Below, one piece after another: positions 27,150-36,314 of a stretch of DNA of 64,000 bases. Under the pieces are notes generated by a model. The model ran no database searches, was not told the origin of the DNA, and was given only the letters and a program-made list of their open reading frames with translations. Position 1 is the stretch's first letter; the number at the start of each line of letters is the position of its first letter. The stretch spans positions 682,001 to 746,000 of the forward strand of contig NZ_CP093397.1 in assembly GCF_029027585.1 (NCBI RefSeq), written 5' to 3'. This stretch comes from Sulfurimonas sp. Its GTDB lineage: Bacteria; Campylobacterota; Campylobacteria; Campylobacterales; Sulfurimonadaceae. Made by a program: the position numbers and the translations under genes.

Positions 27150-29231
27150 CTAAAAGGCTAAGCTTTTATAATATTTAAGAGCTAATATAGACTCTTTATT
27201 TCCAGTATGGAGTTTAATATTATCTTCTAGCACAACAATAGCAGCTTTTTTATCTACCTCTGCTAGTGCTATGGCATACACATAAACATATTTTACATTT
27301 GTAGGGCTTAGTTTTGCAGCTTTTTGCAATAGGTGCAATCCCTTATTATTATTTTTATTTCGTATATACCATAATCCAAGAGCATGATATATATCAGCAT
27401 TTTTATTCTCTATCTCTAAAGCTTTTTCTAAAATAAAAAGAGCCTTCTTCTCTTCTCCTAATTTTTGAAAATAGTAAGCATAATTTATGTAAGTTGGCAT
27501 AAACATAGGTTCAATTCTAAGAGCTTCTGTGTAAGATTCTTCTACTTTATCAAACTCTTCTAAGTTAGTATATAAATGTGCGAGATTATTTTGAGTTTGT
27601 GCTCTATCTGCATTAAAAAGTAGCATCCTTTTATACTTTTTTATATACTTATTAAAAATCTTATTCTGGTGTATATCAAAAGTTTTTTTTGGCAAATTTA
27701 AAAGTTGCCTAGTCGCTTCCATCTGAATAATATTTCGTTTATCTTCTAATAGATTAAAAGTTAGAGCCAATCGATACTTGATAGGATAAGATTCAAGAGA
27801 ATGAAGAGCATTTAGTCTTATCTCAAGGTCATCACTTTTCAACAACTCTAAAATCTTTTTATAAGATTTCAGTGATTTGTAATTTCCAAGATATTCTACA
27901 ACAGTAGCCTTTGCAATATTTGGTGCGTCTGACATAAGAACATCATACAAATACTTTTGTCCATTTTTATCATTCCTACGCAAAGCCTCTAAAGCATGAG
28001 AAAAATTCTGTTTTCCAATTGGTACTTTTTTATACCATTTTAACATAGCCTCAGTAGCCCAGTCAGCACTCTTATCTTTATGGCAGTTATTACAAGCATT
28101 CGGTATATCAGAACCCACAGATAAATCTGGTCTTGGGACTCTAAAACTATGATCATTCCTCTCATCTACACCCATATAGACACGAGATGGCATATGACAA
28201 CTTATACAACTACTTCCTTGTGAAGCAACCTTATGTTTGTGATGTTTTTTTTCAGTATATTTTTTTGGAGTATGGCACTGATAACAAACTTTCTCACCTA
28301 CTGCCTTATGTTCAAGTGAGTGAGGATTATGACAGTCGGAACAACTTACTCCTTGCTCATACATTTTGGATTGTTTAAAAGAGTTGTATACATATACTTC
28401 ATCTTTTATCTTACCATCTGAAAAGTATAGTCCCTCATTTAGGTTTACATTTTTATAATGATCAAAAAAGTTATCTCCTGGTGAAAAATCATCATCTAAG
28501 GGTGTACGACGGGAATGGCATTTTGCACATACATCAAGCTCAGAAGATTTTTTTAGATGAAAAGCTAAGCCATTTTTTCCTTTTTTTCCAGAATTAATCA
28601 TTTTTTCATGTCCTGATGCTGGTCCATGACAAGACTCACAAGAGACATTGATAACATCAAAAGTAGTATTAAATGTTTTTGTTTTAGGATTATAATTCTT
28701 TTTTACATTTGTACTATGACAATCAGCACACATAAAATTCCAGTTTAGATTAGGTGAAGTCCAATGCAGTATGTCATCAGATTTTATTTCTACATGCGGA
28801 TGCAGGTGATACCAATGTTGACCTCCATCTTTTTTATTCCTACTATCCCATGCAATATCTAGTACTTGTATCTTTCCCTTAGGGAATTTAATCATATATT
28901 GTTGTAAAGGATATACACCAAAGACATAAGCTATCTCATAATTATGAAGTTTTCCATCTTCTCCATCTGTATTTACAAAAAACTTTTTATCTTTTTTAAA
29001 AAATGTTGTTTTGATTTTTGATTTTGAAATAAATGATGCATTGTTAAAATTACCTAATACTGTTTTCTCATTAGCAACTTGCATAGATAAGTCATGATGA
29101 GAGCCCTTCCATTGTTTATAAATATCAGCATGACATTTTGCACAACTTTTATCTCCTATATATTTAGGAGAAGCATAAAGTATAGATAAATAAAATAAAC
29201 TTATGACGAAAAATATAACTTTCAAATTCAA
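27150..29231 (-). CDS. Octahaem c-type cytochrome with HEAT-like and TPR C-terminus
   Basis: The 693-aa protein has a signal peptide (1-20) and eight CxxCH haem sites at C30, C168, C198, C235, C297, C316, C342 and C380, several with additional His pairs nearby. The haem part resembles the cytochrome c554 family. After residue 400 come HEAT-like helical repeats and then TPR units (about 540-690), as in NNLAHLYTNLEEFDKVEESY. It should be periplasmic, passing electrons within a complex that the repeats help assemble. The redox partner is not evident from neighbours (prs, sulfatase). Confidence 0.88.
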   Translation of the reverse strand: MNLKVIFFVISLFYLSILYASPKYIGDKSCAKCHADIYKQWKGSHHDLSMQVANEKTVLGNFNNASFISKSKIKTTFFKKDKKFFVNTDGEDGKLHNYEIAYVFGVYPLQQYMIKFPKGKIQVLDIAWDSRNKKDGGQHWYHLHPHVEIKSDDILHWTSPNLNWNFMCADCHSTNVKKNYNPKTKTFNTTFDVINVSCESCHGPASGHEKMINSGKKGKNGLAFHLKKSSELDVCAKCHSRRTPLDDDFSPGDNFFDHYKNVNLNEGLYFSDGKIKDEVYVYNSFKQSKMYEQGVSCSDCHNPHSLEHKAVGEKVCYQCHTPKKYTEKKHHKHKVASQGSSCISCHMPSRVYMGVDERNDHSFRVPRPDLSVGSDIPNACNNCHKDKSADWATEAMLKWYKKVPIGKQNFSHALEALRRNDKNGQKYLYDVLMSDAPNIAKATVVEYLGNYKSLKSYKKILELLKSDDLEIRLNALHSLESYPIKYRLALTFNLLEDKRNIIQMEATRQLLNLPKKTFDIHQNKIFNKYIKKYKRMLLFNADRAQTQNNLAHLYTNLEEFDKVEESYTEALRIEPMFMPTYINYAYYFQKLGEEKKALFILEKALEIENKNADIYHALGLWYIRNKNNNKGLHLLQKAAKLSPTNVKYVYVYAIALAEVDKKAAIVVLEDNIKLHTGNKESILALKYYKSLAF

Positions 29232-29328
29232 GACTCTTTAGTTTTAGAATATTGTAGCAAAACTAAACAAAGTCTATCTCACTTTATGCTAATATAATCA
29301 ATTATAATAAAACATTCAAAGGTCATCA

Positions 29329-30978
29329 ATGAAATCTGTAATTTTAATTTTTACATTACTTTCTATATCGTTAAGTAGTAGTTTTGCAACATCAACTAAA
29401 GTACAAGAAAGACCAAATATTTTATTAATTGCTGTTGATGATATGGGATATTCTGATATTTCTCCCTTTGGAGGTGAAATAAAGACTCCAAATATCAATT
29501 CACTTGCCCAACAAGGTGTTAAATTTACAAATTTTTATGTAGGACCTAGTTGCTCAGTTACTCGTTCTATGTTATTTTCAGGAAATGATAATCATGTTGC
29601 TGGACTTGGTAATATGAACGAGTTACTTACGCCAAATCAAGTTGGAAAACCTGGATATGAAGGTTACTTAAATGATAGTGTTGTATCAATAGCATCTCTT
29701 TTAAAACAAGCAGGTTATCACACTTATATGGCAGGTAAATGGCACCTTGGAGAAGAACCAAGTCAGGATCCTTCTAAGCGTGGGTTTCAAAGAGTTTATA
29801 CTATGCTTCAAGGTGGAACTAGTCACTTTGATGATGAGTGGATGATGTATGCAAACTATACACCAACTTATCGAGAAGATGGCATACGAACTCATGTTCC
29901 ACAAGGTTTTTACTCAACAGAATTTTATACGAAGCAAATTATAAAATACATGGATGAACAAAAAGATGACAAACCATTTTTTGCATATCTCTCATTTACA
30001 GCACCACATGACCCTTTACATGTACCTGATGAATGGCTTGACAAATATAAAGGGCAATACGATAAGGGTTATAATAACCTACGCAAAAAGCGTCTTGCAA
30101 AAATGAAAAAACTTGGCATTATCCCAAAAAGCACTACATTGGGTCCATGGATAAGTAAAGTTAAAAAATGGGACAAACTCACTACTAACGAAAAAAAGAT
30201 GCAAATGCGTAAAATGGAAATTTATGCTGCAATGATAGAAAATATAGATTATCATATAGGACGCGTGTTAAAGTACCTAAAAGACTCAGGAAAACAAAAA
30301 AATACTCTTGTTATATTCTTTTCAGATAATGGTGCAAATGGCTTTGAGATGGATAGTTATCCAAATACAGATAAAGCATGGATAGAAAAAAATTCTGATA
30401 ACCGTTTTTCTAACTGGGGCAAAAAAGGTTCTCGCATCGCACAGGGTCCAGGCTGGGCACAAGCCAGTTCAACTCCTTTTTATCTTTATAAAAATTTTCT
30501 CGCTGAAGGAGGTATTCGTTCACCACTAATAATGAGCGGTGCAGGAGTTAAGTATAAAGGCGAAACTATGCATAGTATGGCTCATGTGATGGACTTAGCT
30601 CCTACCTTACTTGAACTTGCAGGAGCAAAATATCCAGCCACATACAAAGGTAAAGCTGTTAAACAACCTCGTGGAAAATCAATGATTCCATTACTATCTA
30701 AAAATAGTTCTACTGTCCACAAATCAGATGAAGCTATTGGTTGGGAATATAATAATTTTAAGGCGATTAGAATAGGTGATTACAAAGGAATCTGGATTAG
30801 TAAACCTTTTGGTTCTGGTAAATGGCGTATCTTCGATCTAAGTGTTGATCCAGGTGAAAGCAATGACTTATCTATAAAAAAACCAAAATTACGACAGCGT
30901 CTTATTGAAGCTTGGCATGAGTATTCAAAATCAGTAGGAGTTATCCCTCCTGTAGGTGGTTTATTTGGAAATAAGTAA
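29329..30978 (+). CDS. Arylsulfatase-type sulfatase with a variant formylglycine motif
   Basis: The 549-aa protein has a signal peptide and the sulfatase core: VDDMGYSD (metal aspartates at 37-38), active-site segment CSVTRSMLFSG at 75, GKWHLGEE, APHDPLH, and FFSDNGANG. It is closest in layout to AtsA-type arylsulfatases. The formylglycine motif, normally C-x-P/A-S/T-R, is C-S-V-T-R here with Val for Pro, so whether the cysteine is converted is uncertain. It is divergent from the octahaem cytochrome gene. No sulfatase-maturing enzyme is in the window. The substrate is unknown. Confidence 0.9.
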   Translation: MKSVILIFTLLSISLSSSFATSTKVQERPNILLIAVDDMGYSDISPFGGEIKTPNINSLAQQGVKFTNFYVGPSCSVTRSMLFSGNDNHVAGLGNMNELLTPNQVGKPGYEGYLNDSVVSIASLLKQAGYHTYMAGKWHLGEEPSQDPSKRGFQRVYTMLQGGTSHFDDEWMMYANYTPTYREDGIRTHVPQGFYSTEFYTKQIIKYMDEQKDDKPFFAYLSFTAPHDPLHVPDEWLDKYKGQYDKGYNNLRKKRLAKMKKLGIIPKSTTLGPWISKVKKWDKLTTNEKKMQMRKMEIYAAMIENIDYHIGRVLKYLKDSGKQKNTLVIFFSDNGANGFEMDSYPNTDKAWIEKNSDNRFSNWGKKGSRIAQGPGWAQASSTPFYLYKNFLAEGGIRSPLIMSGAGVKYKGETMHSMAHVMDLAPTLLELAGAKYPATYKGKAVKQPRGKSMIPLLSKNSSTVHKSDEAIGWEYNNFKAIRIGDYKGIWISKPFGSGKWRIFDLSVDPGESNDLSIKKPKLRQRLIEAWHEYSKSVGVIPPVGGLFGNK

Positions 30979-31053
30979 GTTAAAACCACTTAACAACTCT
31001 ATTAGAACAATTTTTGTATAATCGCGTAATTATTTCTAAATAGGATAGATTAT

Positions 31054-32844
31054 TTGAAAAACATTAGAAACTTCTCTATTATTGCTCATATCGACCACGG
31101 AAAAAGTACACTTGCTGATAGAATCATTCAAGAGTGTGGAAGCGTTAGTGAACGAGAAATGGGTACACAAATGATGGACACAATGGACATCGAACAAGAA
31201 CGCGGTATAACCATTAAAGCACAAAGTGTTAGACTTAACTATGTTAAAGATGGTGAACATTATATTTTAAATCTCATAGACACTCCAGGGCATGTTGACT
31301 TCTCTTACGAAGTAGCAAAATCACTTGCTTCTTCTGATGGCGCTTTACTTATTGTTGATGCCGCGCAAGGTGTTGAGGCTCAAACAATTGCAAATGTTTA
31401 CTTAGCCTTAGATAATGATTTAGAACTTATTCCTGTCATTAACAAAATAGACCTTCCTGCCGCTGATCCTGATAAAGTTGCCGAAGAGATAGAGACTTCT
31501 ATCGGAATTGATGCAACTGATGCTTGTTTAGTATCTGCAAAAACTGGTGTTGGGATTCGTGAGTTAATTGATGCTATTGTAGATAGAATCCCTGCTCCTG
31601 TTGGTGACCCTGATGCAACTACAAAAGCCATCATTTATGACTCTTGGTTTGACCAGTATTTAGGTGCACTTGCACTTGTTCGTGTTTTTGATGGTCAAGT
31701 AAAAAAAGGGCAAAATATTAAGCTTATGAGTAATGGTGAAGAGCACCACATTCTTGACTTAATGTACCCCCATCCTATGAAAAAAATCAAAACTAAAACT
31801 ATTGAGTGTGGTGAGATTGGTATAGTTGTTCTTGGACTTAAAGAAGTAAGTGTTATCAATGTTGGTGATACTATTACTGATGTAAGAAACCCAACTGCCG
31901 AGCCTGTTGGAAAATATGAACCTGCAAAACCATTTGTATTTGCAGGAATTTTTCCTATAGATACTGATAAATTTGAAGACCTAAGAGATGCGCTTGATAA
32001 GCTAAAACTAAATGACAGTTCTCTCTCTTATGAACCTGAAACTTCAGTAGCGCTTGGTTTTGGTTTCCGTGTTGGTTTTCTTGGAATGTTACATATGGAA
32101 GTTATCAAAGAGCGTCTTGAAAGAGAGTTTAATCTTGACCTAATCGCTTCTGCCCCATCTGTAATTTATAATGTTTATCTAAGTAATGGTGATTTTATAA
32201 ATGTTCAAAATCCTTCACAACTACCAGAAGTTAATCGTATAGATAGAATTGAAGAGCCTTATGTTAGAGCTACTGTAATAACTCCTGCTGAGTATTTAGG
32301 AAATATCATAACACTACTTATAAATAAGCGTGGGACTCAAACTAAGATGACATACTTAAATGAAGATAGAGTTATGCTTGAGTATGAAGTACCTATGAAT
32401 GAGATAGTTATGGATTTTTACGATACTTTAAAGTCTATCTCAAAAGGTTATGCATCCTTTGATTATGAGCCTATTGAATTTAAAGTTGGTGACCTAGTTA
32501 AGCTTGACATCAAAGTAGCTGGAGAAGCTGTAGATGCATTAAGTATCGTAGTACCTCGCAATCAAGCTCTTTCTCGTGGTCGTATTTTAGTTAAAAACAT
32601 GAAAGAGCAAATTCCAAGACAACTTTTTGAAGTTGCAGTTCAGGCATCTCTAGGTTCTCAAATCATTGCTAGAGAAACTGTAAAGTCTATGGGTAAAAAT
32701 GTTACTGCAAAATGTTACGGTGGAGATATTACTCGTAAGAGAAAACTGCTTGAAAAACAAAAAGCTGGTAAAAAGCGTATGAAGTCTATTGGTAAAGTTC
32801 AACTTCCTCAAGAGGCGTTTATGTCAGTTCTTAAAATGGACTAA
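31054..32844 (+). CDS. lepA: Elongation factor 4 (LepA) GTPase
   Basis: LepA is a ribosome-associated translational GTPase of 596 aa, the usual length. G1 [14 protein letters not shown]3 DTPGHVDFS and G4 NKIDLP are present, as is the LepA-specific C-terminal domain ([20 protein letters not shown]). The start is TTG at 31054 with AGGAT about 9 bp upstream. The ComF-like gene starts one base after its stop codon. Confidence 0.96.
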   Translation: MKNIRNFSIIAHIDHGKSTLADRIIQECGSVSEREMGTQMMDTMDIEQERGITIKAQSVRLNYVKDGEHYILNLIDTPGHVDFSYEVAKSLASSDGALLIVDAAQGVEAQTIANVYLALDNDLELIPVINKIDLPAADPDKVAEEIETSIGIDATDACLVSAKTGVGIRELIDAIVDRIPAPVGDPDATTKAIIYDSWFDQYLGALALVRVFDGQVKKGQNIKLMSNGEEHHILDLMYPHPMKKIKTKTIECGEIGIVVLGLKEVSVINVGDTITDVRNPTAEPVGKYEPAKPFVFAGIFPIDTDKFEDLRDALDKLKLNDSSLSYEPETSVALGFGFRVGFLGMLHMEVIKERLEREFNLDLIASAPSVIYNVYLSNGDFINVQNPSQLPEVNRIDRIEEPYVRATVITPAEYLGNIITLLINKRGTQTKMTYLNEDRVMLEYEVPMNEIVMDFYDTLKSISKGYASFDYEPIEFKVGDLVKLDIKVAGEAVDALSIVVPRNQALSRGRILVKNMKEQIPRQLFEVAVQASLGSQIIARETVKSMGKNVTAKCYGGDITRKRKLLEKQKAGKKRMKSIGKVQLPQEAFMSVLKMD

Positions 32845-32845
32845 A

Positions 32846-33421
32846 ATGAAATGCTTATTGTGCGAAAAATTGTCTTTTGCACATATTTGCACTTCCTGTC
32901 AAGAAACATTTTTAACTCCTAGCATCTATAAACGAAAAATCTTAAACAACATAGAAGTTATCTCTTTTTATAAATACAAAGATATTAAAGACTTACTACA
33001 TACAAAGCATACAGACTTAGGATATTATATTTACAATATTTTAGCTTTAAACTCATTTGTCAAATTCGCTAAAGAGTTTCAATACACAGATACCATAACT
33101 TCCATAGCAGTTGATGATAATGTAAAAAGTGGCTACTCTCATACTGCAATCTTAAATAAAGCACTTAAGAACAAATACATCAATCCACAATACAACAAAC
33201 TTAGAGCAAAAAATGATATATCTTACTCTGGTAAAAGTAAAGAGTTTAGACTTTTAAATCCAAGAAATTTTAGCTTTCATAACTCAAGTTTAAATGACAT
33301 CATCTTAATAGATGACATCATAACAACGGGCTCAACACTAACTCAAGCTACACAGGTAATACAAAACTCAAAAAAAGAAGTTCTGTTTTGTCTTACTTTG
33401 GCTGATGCAAGTTTAAAATAA
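32846..33421 (+). CDS. ComF-like phosphoribosyltransferase-fold protein
   Basis: The protein of about 191 aa begins with a CxxC pair (CLLCEK) and a second CxxC (CTSC), a zinc finger typical of ComF. The C-terminal half holds the PRPP-loop-like motif ILIDDIITTGSTL. ComF proteins act in uptake of single-stranded DNA in naturally competent bacteria. I chose the ATG just after the lepA stop because an upstream in-frame start would lie inside lepA. Its 3' end overlaps the convergent AsmA-like gene by 9 bp. Confidence 0.85.
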   Translation: MKCLLCEKLSFAHICTSCQETFLTPSIYKRKILNNIEVISFYKYKDIKDLLHTKHTDLGYYIYNILALNSFVKFAKEFQYTDTITSIAVDDNVKSGYSHTAILNKALKNKYINPQYNKLRAKNDISYSGKSKEFRLLNPRNFSFHNSSLNDIILIDDIITTGSTLTQATQVIQNSKKEVLFCLTLADASLK

Positions 33422-35410
33422 TCCTTTAAGAAAATTACCAACTTCTTTTTTTACAGCTTTTTCGGCTTCTTTTTCTAGTAACTTATTGGCATCTATCTTG
33501 ACCTTTGGTTTTGATATATTTCCATTTAGTTCTACTGTTATAGGACTAGAATTAGCAACTATTTCTATCTTAGAGTTTATAGTTTTTCTTAGCGTATTTA
33601 ACTTTGTATCTTTTGTTTTTATAGATGAAGTGTTTGATTTTAGATGCATAGATGCTAAGATTTTTTCTTTATTTATTTTTGCACTTACATCACCTTTAAA
33701 CCTTTGAGCATACATATCAACATGTGCATATTGTTTTACAAGAGTTAACACTTGATTTTTAGTAAATGTGCCCTCTGTTAAATATCCTTTAAAGTCACCC
33801 TTTTTACTTAAAAGATTATAATCAAGTTTAGCATCTAGAGATGACTTAAATATCTCTGGATATATAAGCATATGTAGAGCATCTAGAGTTTGCACACTTT
33901 TTATATCTGCATGAAAATCATCATTATGCAAAGTTGCATCTATCTTACCACCTGCTACTTTGGTATGTATATTTAAGTCCAAATCTTTAGCTTTTTTAAG
34001 TTCCCCATTTATAAGCATACTTCCTTTCATATGTTGATTTGTAGCAAAAAAGAACTTATCAAGGTTTGGAATCTGCATTGCATAATCACTCACTAATGAC
34101 TTAGCATCTAAATTAAAACTCGCTTTTTTAATCTTAAGGTTTGCAAGGCTAGAATCTAAATCTATCTTAGTATTTATCATATTTCCCTGAAGTTTTGTAT
34201 CTGTTTTCATAGTGAATGTAGTCTTTGGCATCGGAGTTTCAAACTCATAGGCTTTTGTCATATATGCAGAATTTACTCGTCCACTTTTTATTTTTGTTAA
34301 GATTATCCCATCTAATTTTCCACTTTTTGCATCTTTAATATCTACATCTAAAGAAAAAATACCCTCAGCGTAAGGAGGCTGTTTAACCATATATAATACA
34401 CGAGAGAGTTTAAGATTTTTCATACTAAACTTTACTTTTGATAATATAAACTGTTTTAATACTGCTTCAAAATTTGTATCTGAAGATGCAAGATCACTTT
34501 TACCATCTACTATCAAGTTGCTTTTTGAACCATTTACTTTACCATCAAGTCTAAAAGCACCTCTAACATCAGCACCAGTTATTGGCTTTAGTAGAGCTAA
34601 CTCTTTTACATCAAAAGCATACTTTATATTTATATATAAAGGTGTTGGTCTAACTTTCCCTGAACTATTTACTTTAAAAAGATTTGATAAAAATGTATAT
34701 GTATAGTTTACATCATCACCTTTTAGTTTTGCATCTAGGTTCATCGTAAAATTAGTAGGAGGAACTACAATATGGAAATCTTTTTTCATAACTTTAGTAT
34801 TGATTTTTCCATCTTTTGTAGCTAGTTTGATATCTCCATCTAAAGCATGAGGTGTAATATTTTTAAAATTTACATCTAAATTTACATCAGCACTTGCATA
34901 TTGTTTCTCTCCTAGCATCTCAAGAAAGGCTGCTAATTTTAACTCTTTTATATTTGCTATTATTGAAGTTGGGTTAAGATTTGTAAGTTCTACATGATAA
35001 GTTGTAGCACTAGATGCTACATCACTTTTGCCATCTACCACAAAGTATGACATGTCACCTTTTACATTTCCATCTGTATGAAACTTTCCTTTTAATGGTG
35101 CATTTGTTAGTGGCTTTAAACTAGCTAGTTTATCCATCTCTATTTTATATAGTATATTAAACGCTTTTGAAAAGAGTGAATAATTTCCATTTACATATAT
35201 AATATTGTCCCTATCAAGTTCTAATACTATGGAAAATTCACTCATATTAAGTGAAAATTTACTAAGTTTACTTTCTAATTTTGTCTGCTCTTTTATCTTT
35301 GACTCTATAATTGGTTGAAATATTGAATTTCCAAAAGATGTAAAAACTAAAATATAAATTCCTATAATCAAACTCGCTAAAAGCCCACCAAACCATGTTA
35401 AATACTTCAT
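33413..35410 (-). CDS. AsmA-like membrane-anchored envelope protein
   Basis: The protein of about 665 aa has one N-terminal membrane segment (about 5-25) and a long periplasmic part rich in short beta strands, as in AsmA/TamB-like proteins that handle lipid or outer-membrane transport. Two tandem units of about 190 residues are visible, each beginning PLTNAPLKGKF or PITGADVRGAF and containing the near-identical VDGKSDVASS or VDGKSDLASS. The start is the ATG with GGAG 7 bp upstream; an ATG 12 bp earlier has no ribosome-binding site. It converges with comF and is divergent from grpE. Confidence 0.7.
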   Translation of the reverse strand: MKYLTWFGGLLASLIIGIYILVFTSFGNSIFQPIIESKIKEQTKLESKLSKFSLNMSEFSIVLELDRDNIIYVNGNYSLFSKAFNILYKIEMDKLASLKPLTNAPLKGKFHTDGNVKGDMSYFVVDGKSDVASSATTYHVELTNLNPTSIIANIKELKLAAFLEMLGEKQYASADVNLDVNFKNITPHALDGDIKLATKDGKINTKVMKKDFHIVVPPTNFTMNLDAKLKGDDVNYTYTFLSNLFKVNSSGKVRPTPLYINIKYAFDVKELALLKPITGADVRGAFRLDGKVNGSKSNLIVDGKSDLASSDTNFEAVLKQFILSKVKFSMKNLKLSRVLYMVKQPPYAEGIFSLDVDIKDAKSGKLDGIILTKIKSGRVNSAYMTKAYEFETPMPKTTFTMKTDTKLQGNMINTKIDLDSSLANLKIKKASFNLDAKSLVSDYAMQIPNLDKFFFATNQHMKGSMLINGELKKAKDLDLNIHTKVAGGKIDATLHNDDFHADIKSVQTLDALHMLIYPEIFKSSLDAKLDYNLLSKKGDFKGYLTEGTFTKNQVLTLVKQYAHVDMYAQRFKGDVSAKINKEKILASMHLKSNTSSIKTKDTKLNTLRKTINSKIEIVANSSPITVELNGNISKPKVKIDANKLLEKEAEKAVKKEVGNFLKGLF

Positions 35411-35523
35411 AATAATCTCCATATTTTTAATCTAATATTTTACAATAATTCACTTTAAAGAGTTATTTTTCGTACTTGATAGAGATAGACTAAACTTTCT
35501 TAAGTAAAAACATTTAAGATATA

Positions 35524-35553
35524 CTTGACATTGTTACACTCAATGTGTATAAT
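35524..35553 (+). promoter_or_regulatory. Strong promoter of grpE-dnaK with a HAIR-like operator
   Basis: TTGACA (35525-35530) and TATAAT (35548-35553) are 17 bp apart, a near-consensus sigma-70 promoter. An inverted element CTTGACA-N7-ACTCAAT (35524-35544) overlaps it and resembles the HspR operator (CTTGAGT-N7-ACTCAAG), matching 5 and 6 of 7 bases in the two arms. HspR-type repression is therefore plausible. No hspR gene is in the window. Confidence 0.65.
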
Positions 35554-35591
35554 GGTAATATCTTTTTAATATAAGGAGTGATTTAACAACT

Positions 35592-36149
35592 ATGTCAAAA
35601 GAATCCGAAGAAGAATTACAAGACGAACTTGAAGTAAATCAAGAAGAAGAAATAACAAGTGATGAGGCAGAAGCTGAAGCAGAAGCTGTTGAGAATGAGT
35701 TTGACCTTCTACAAGAGGAACTGATAGCTTTAAAAGACAAATATGCGAGAGTTCATGCTGATTTTGATAACATCAAAAAAAGACTTGAACGCGAAAAATA
35801 TACAGCGGTAGAATACTCAAATGAGAAGTTTGCTAAAGATATGATTCCTGTTTTAGATGCATTAAATATGGCAATCACTTCTAGTGAAAGTGTAACTGAT
35901 CCTGTTGAGCATTTTGAAAAGCTAAAAGAAGGTATGGAGCTTACACTTAAGCAATTTAAAACTTCTTTAGAAAAGCATGGAGTAACAATGGTTTCACATG
36001 ATGAGCCATTTGACCCAAATATTCACAACGCTGTTCAAACAGTAGATAGTGAGGAGGTAGAGTCTGGACAAATTGTTCAAACTTTTCAAACAGGTTACAA
36101 GTATAAAAACAGACCACTGCGTGAAGCAATGGTAATTGTTGCGAATTAG
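35592..36149 (+). CDS. grpE: GrpE nucleotide exchange factor
   Basis: GrpE releases ADP from DnaK. The 185-aa protein has an acidic N-terminal region with repeated Glu and Ala, a long coiled coil (about 40-95, RVHADFDNIKKRLEREK) and the C-terminal beta domain with FDPNIHNAVQ and YKYKNRPLREAMVIVA. The length is typical. AAGGAG precedes the ATG. It is the first gene of a heat-shock operon with dnaK and, unusually for this phylum, is not directly preceded by hrcA. Confidence 0.96.
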   Translation: MSKESEEELQDELEVNQEEEITSDEAEAEAEAVENEFDLLQEELIALKDKYARVHADFDNIKKRLEREKYTAVEYSNEKFAKDMIPVLDALNMAITSSESVTDPVEHFEKLKEGMELTLKQFKTSLEKHGVTMVSHDEPFDPNIHNAVQTVDSEEVESGQIVQTFQTGYKYKNRPLREAMVIVAN

Positions 36150-36181
36150 ATTCGTATATAAAACTAAACAATTAAGTAAAA

Positions 36182-36283
36182 GACACAAGGTGTCGTGGGC
36201 TTTCCGCCGAGGAAAACCTAGCGTTAGCGTAGTCAAAGGAATTACTTCCTTTGGCGTAACAAAAGGGAATAAATGGTTCCCTT
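36182..36283 (+). promoter_or_regulatory. Hairpin array between grpE and dnaK
   Basis: Four small stem-loops lie in 102 bp: GACAC/GTGTC (36182-36194), TTTCC/GGAAA (36201-36215), CAAAGGAA/TTCCTTTG (36234-36253) and AAGGGAA/TTCCCTT (36263-36283). The last is followed by TAAATTTTT and resembles an attenuator-type terminator 30 bp before dnaK. The stretch is richer in G and C than its surroundings. Confidence 0.6.
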
Positions 36284-36314
36284 AAATTTTTAAAAAAAAT
36301 TAAAGGAAAATATA

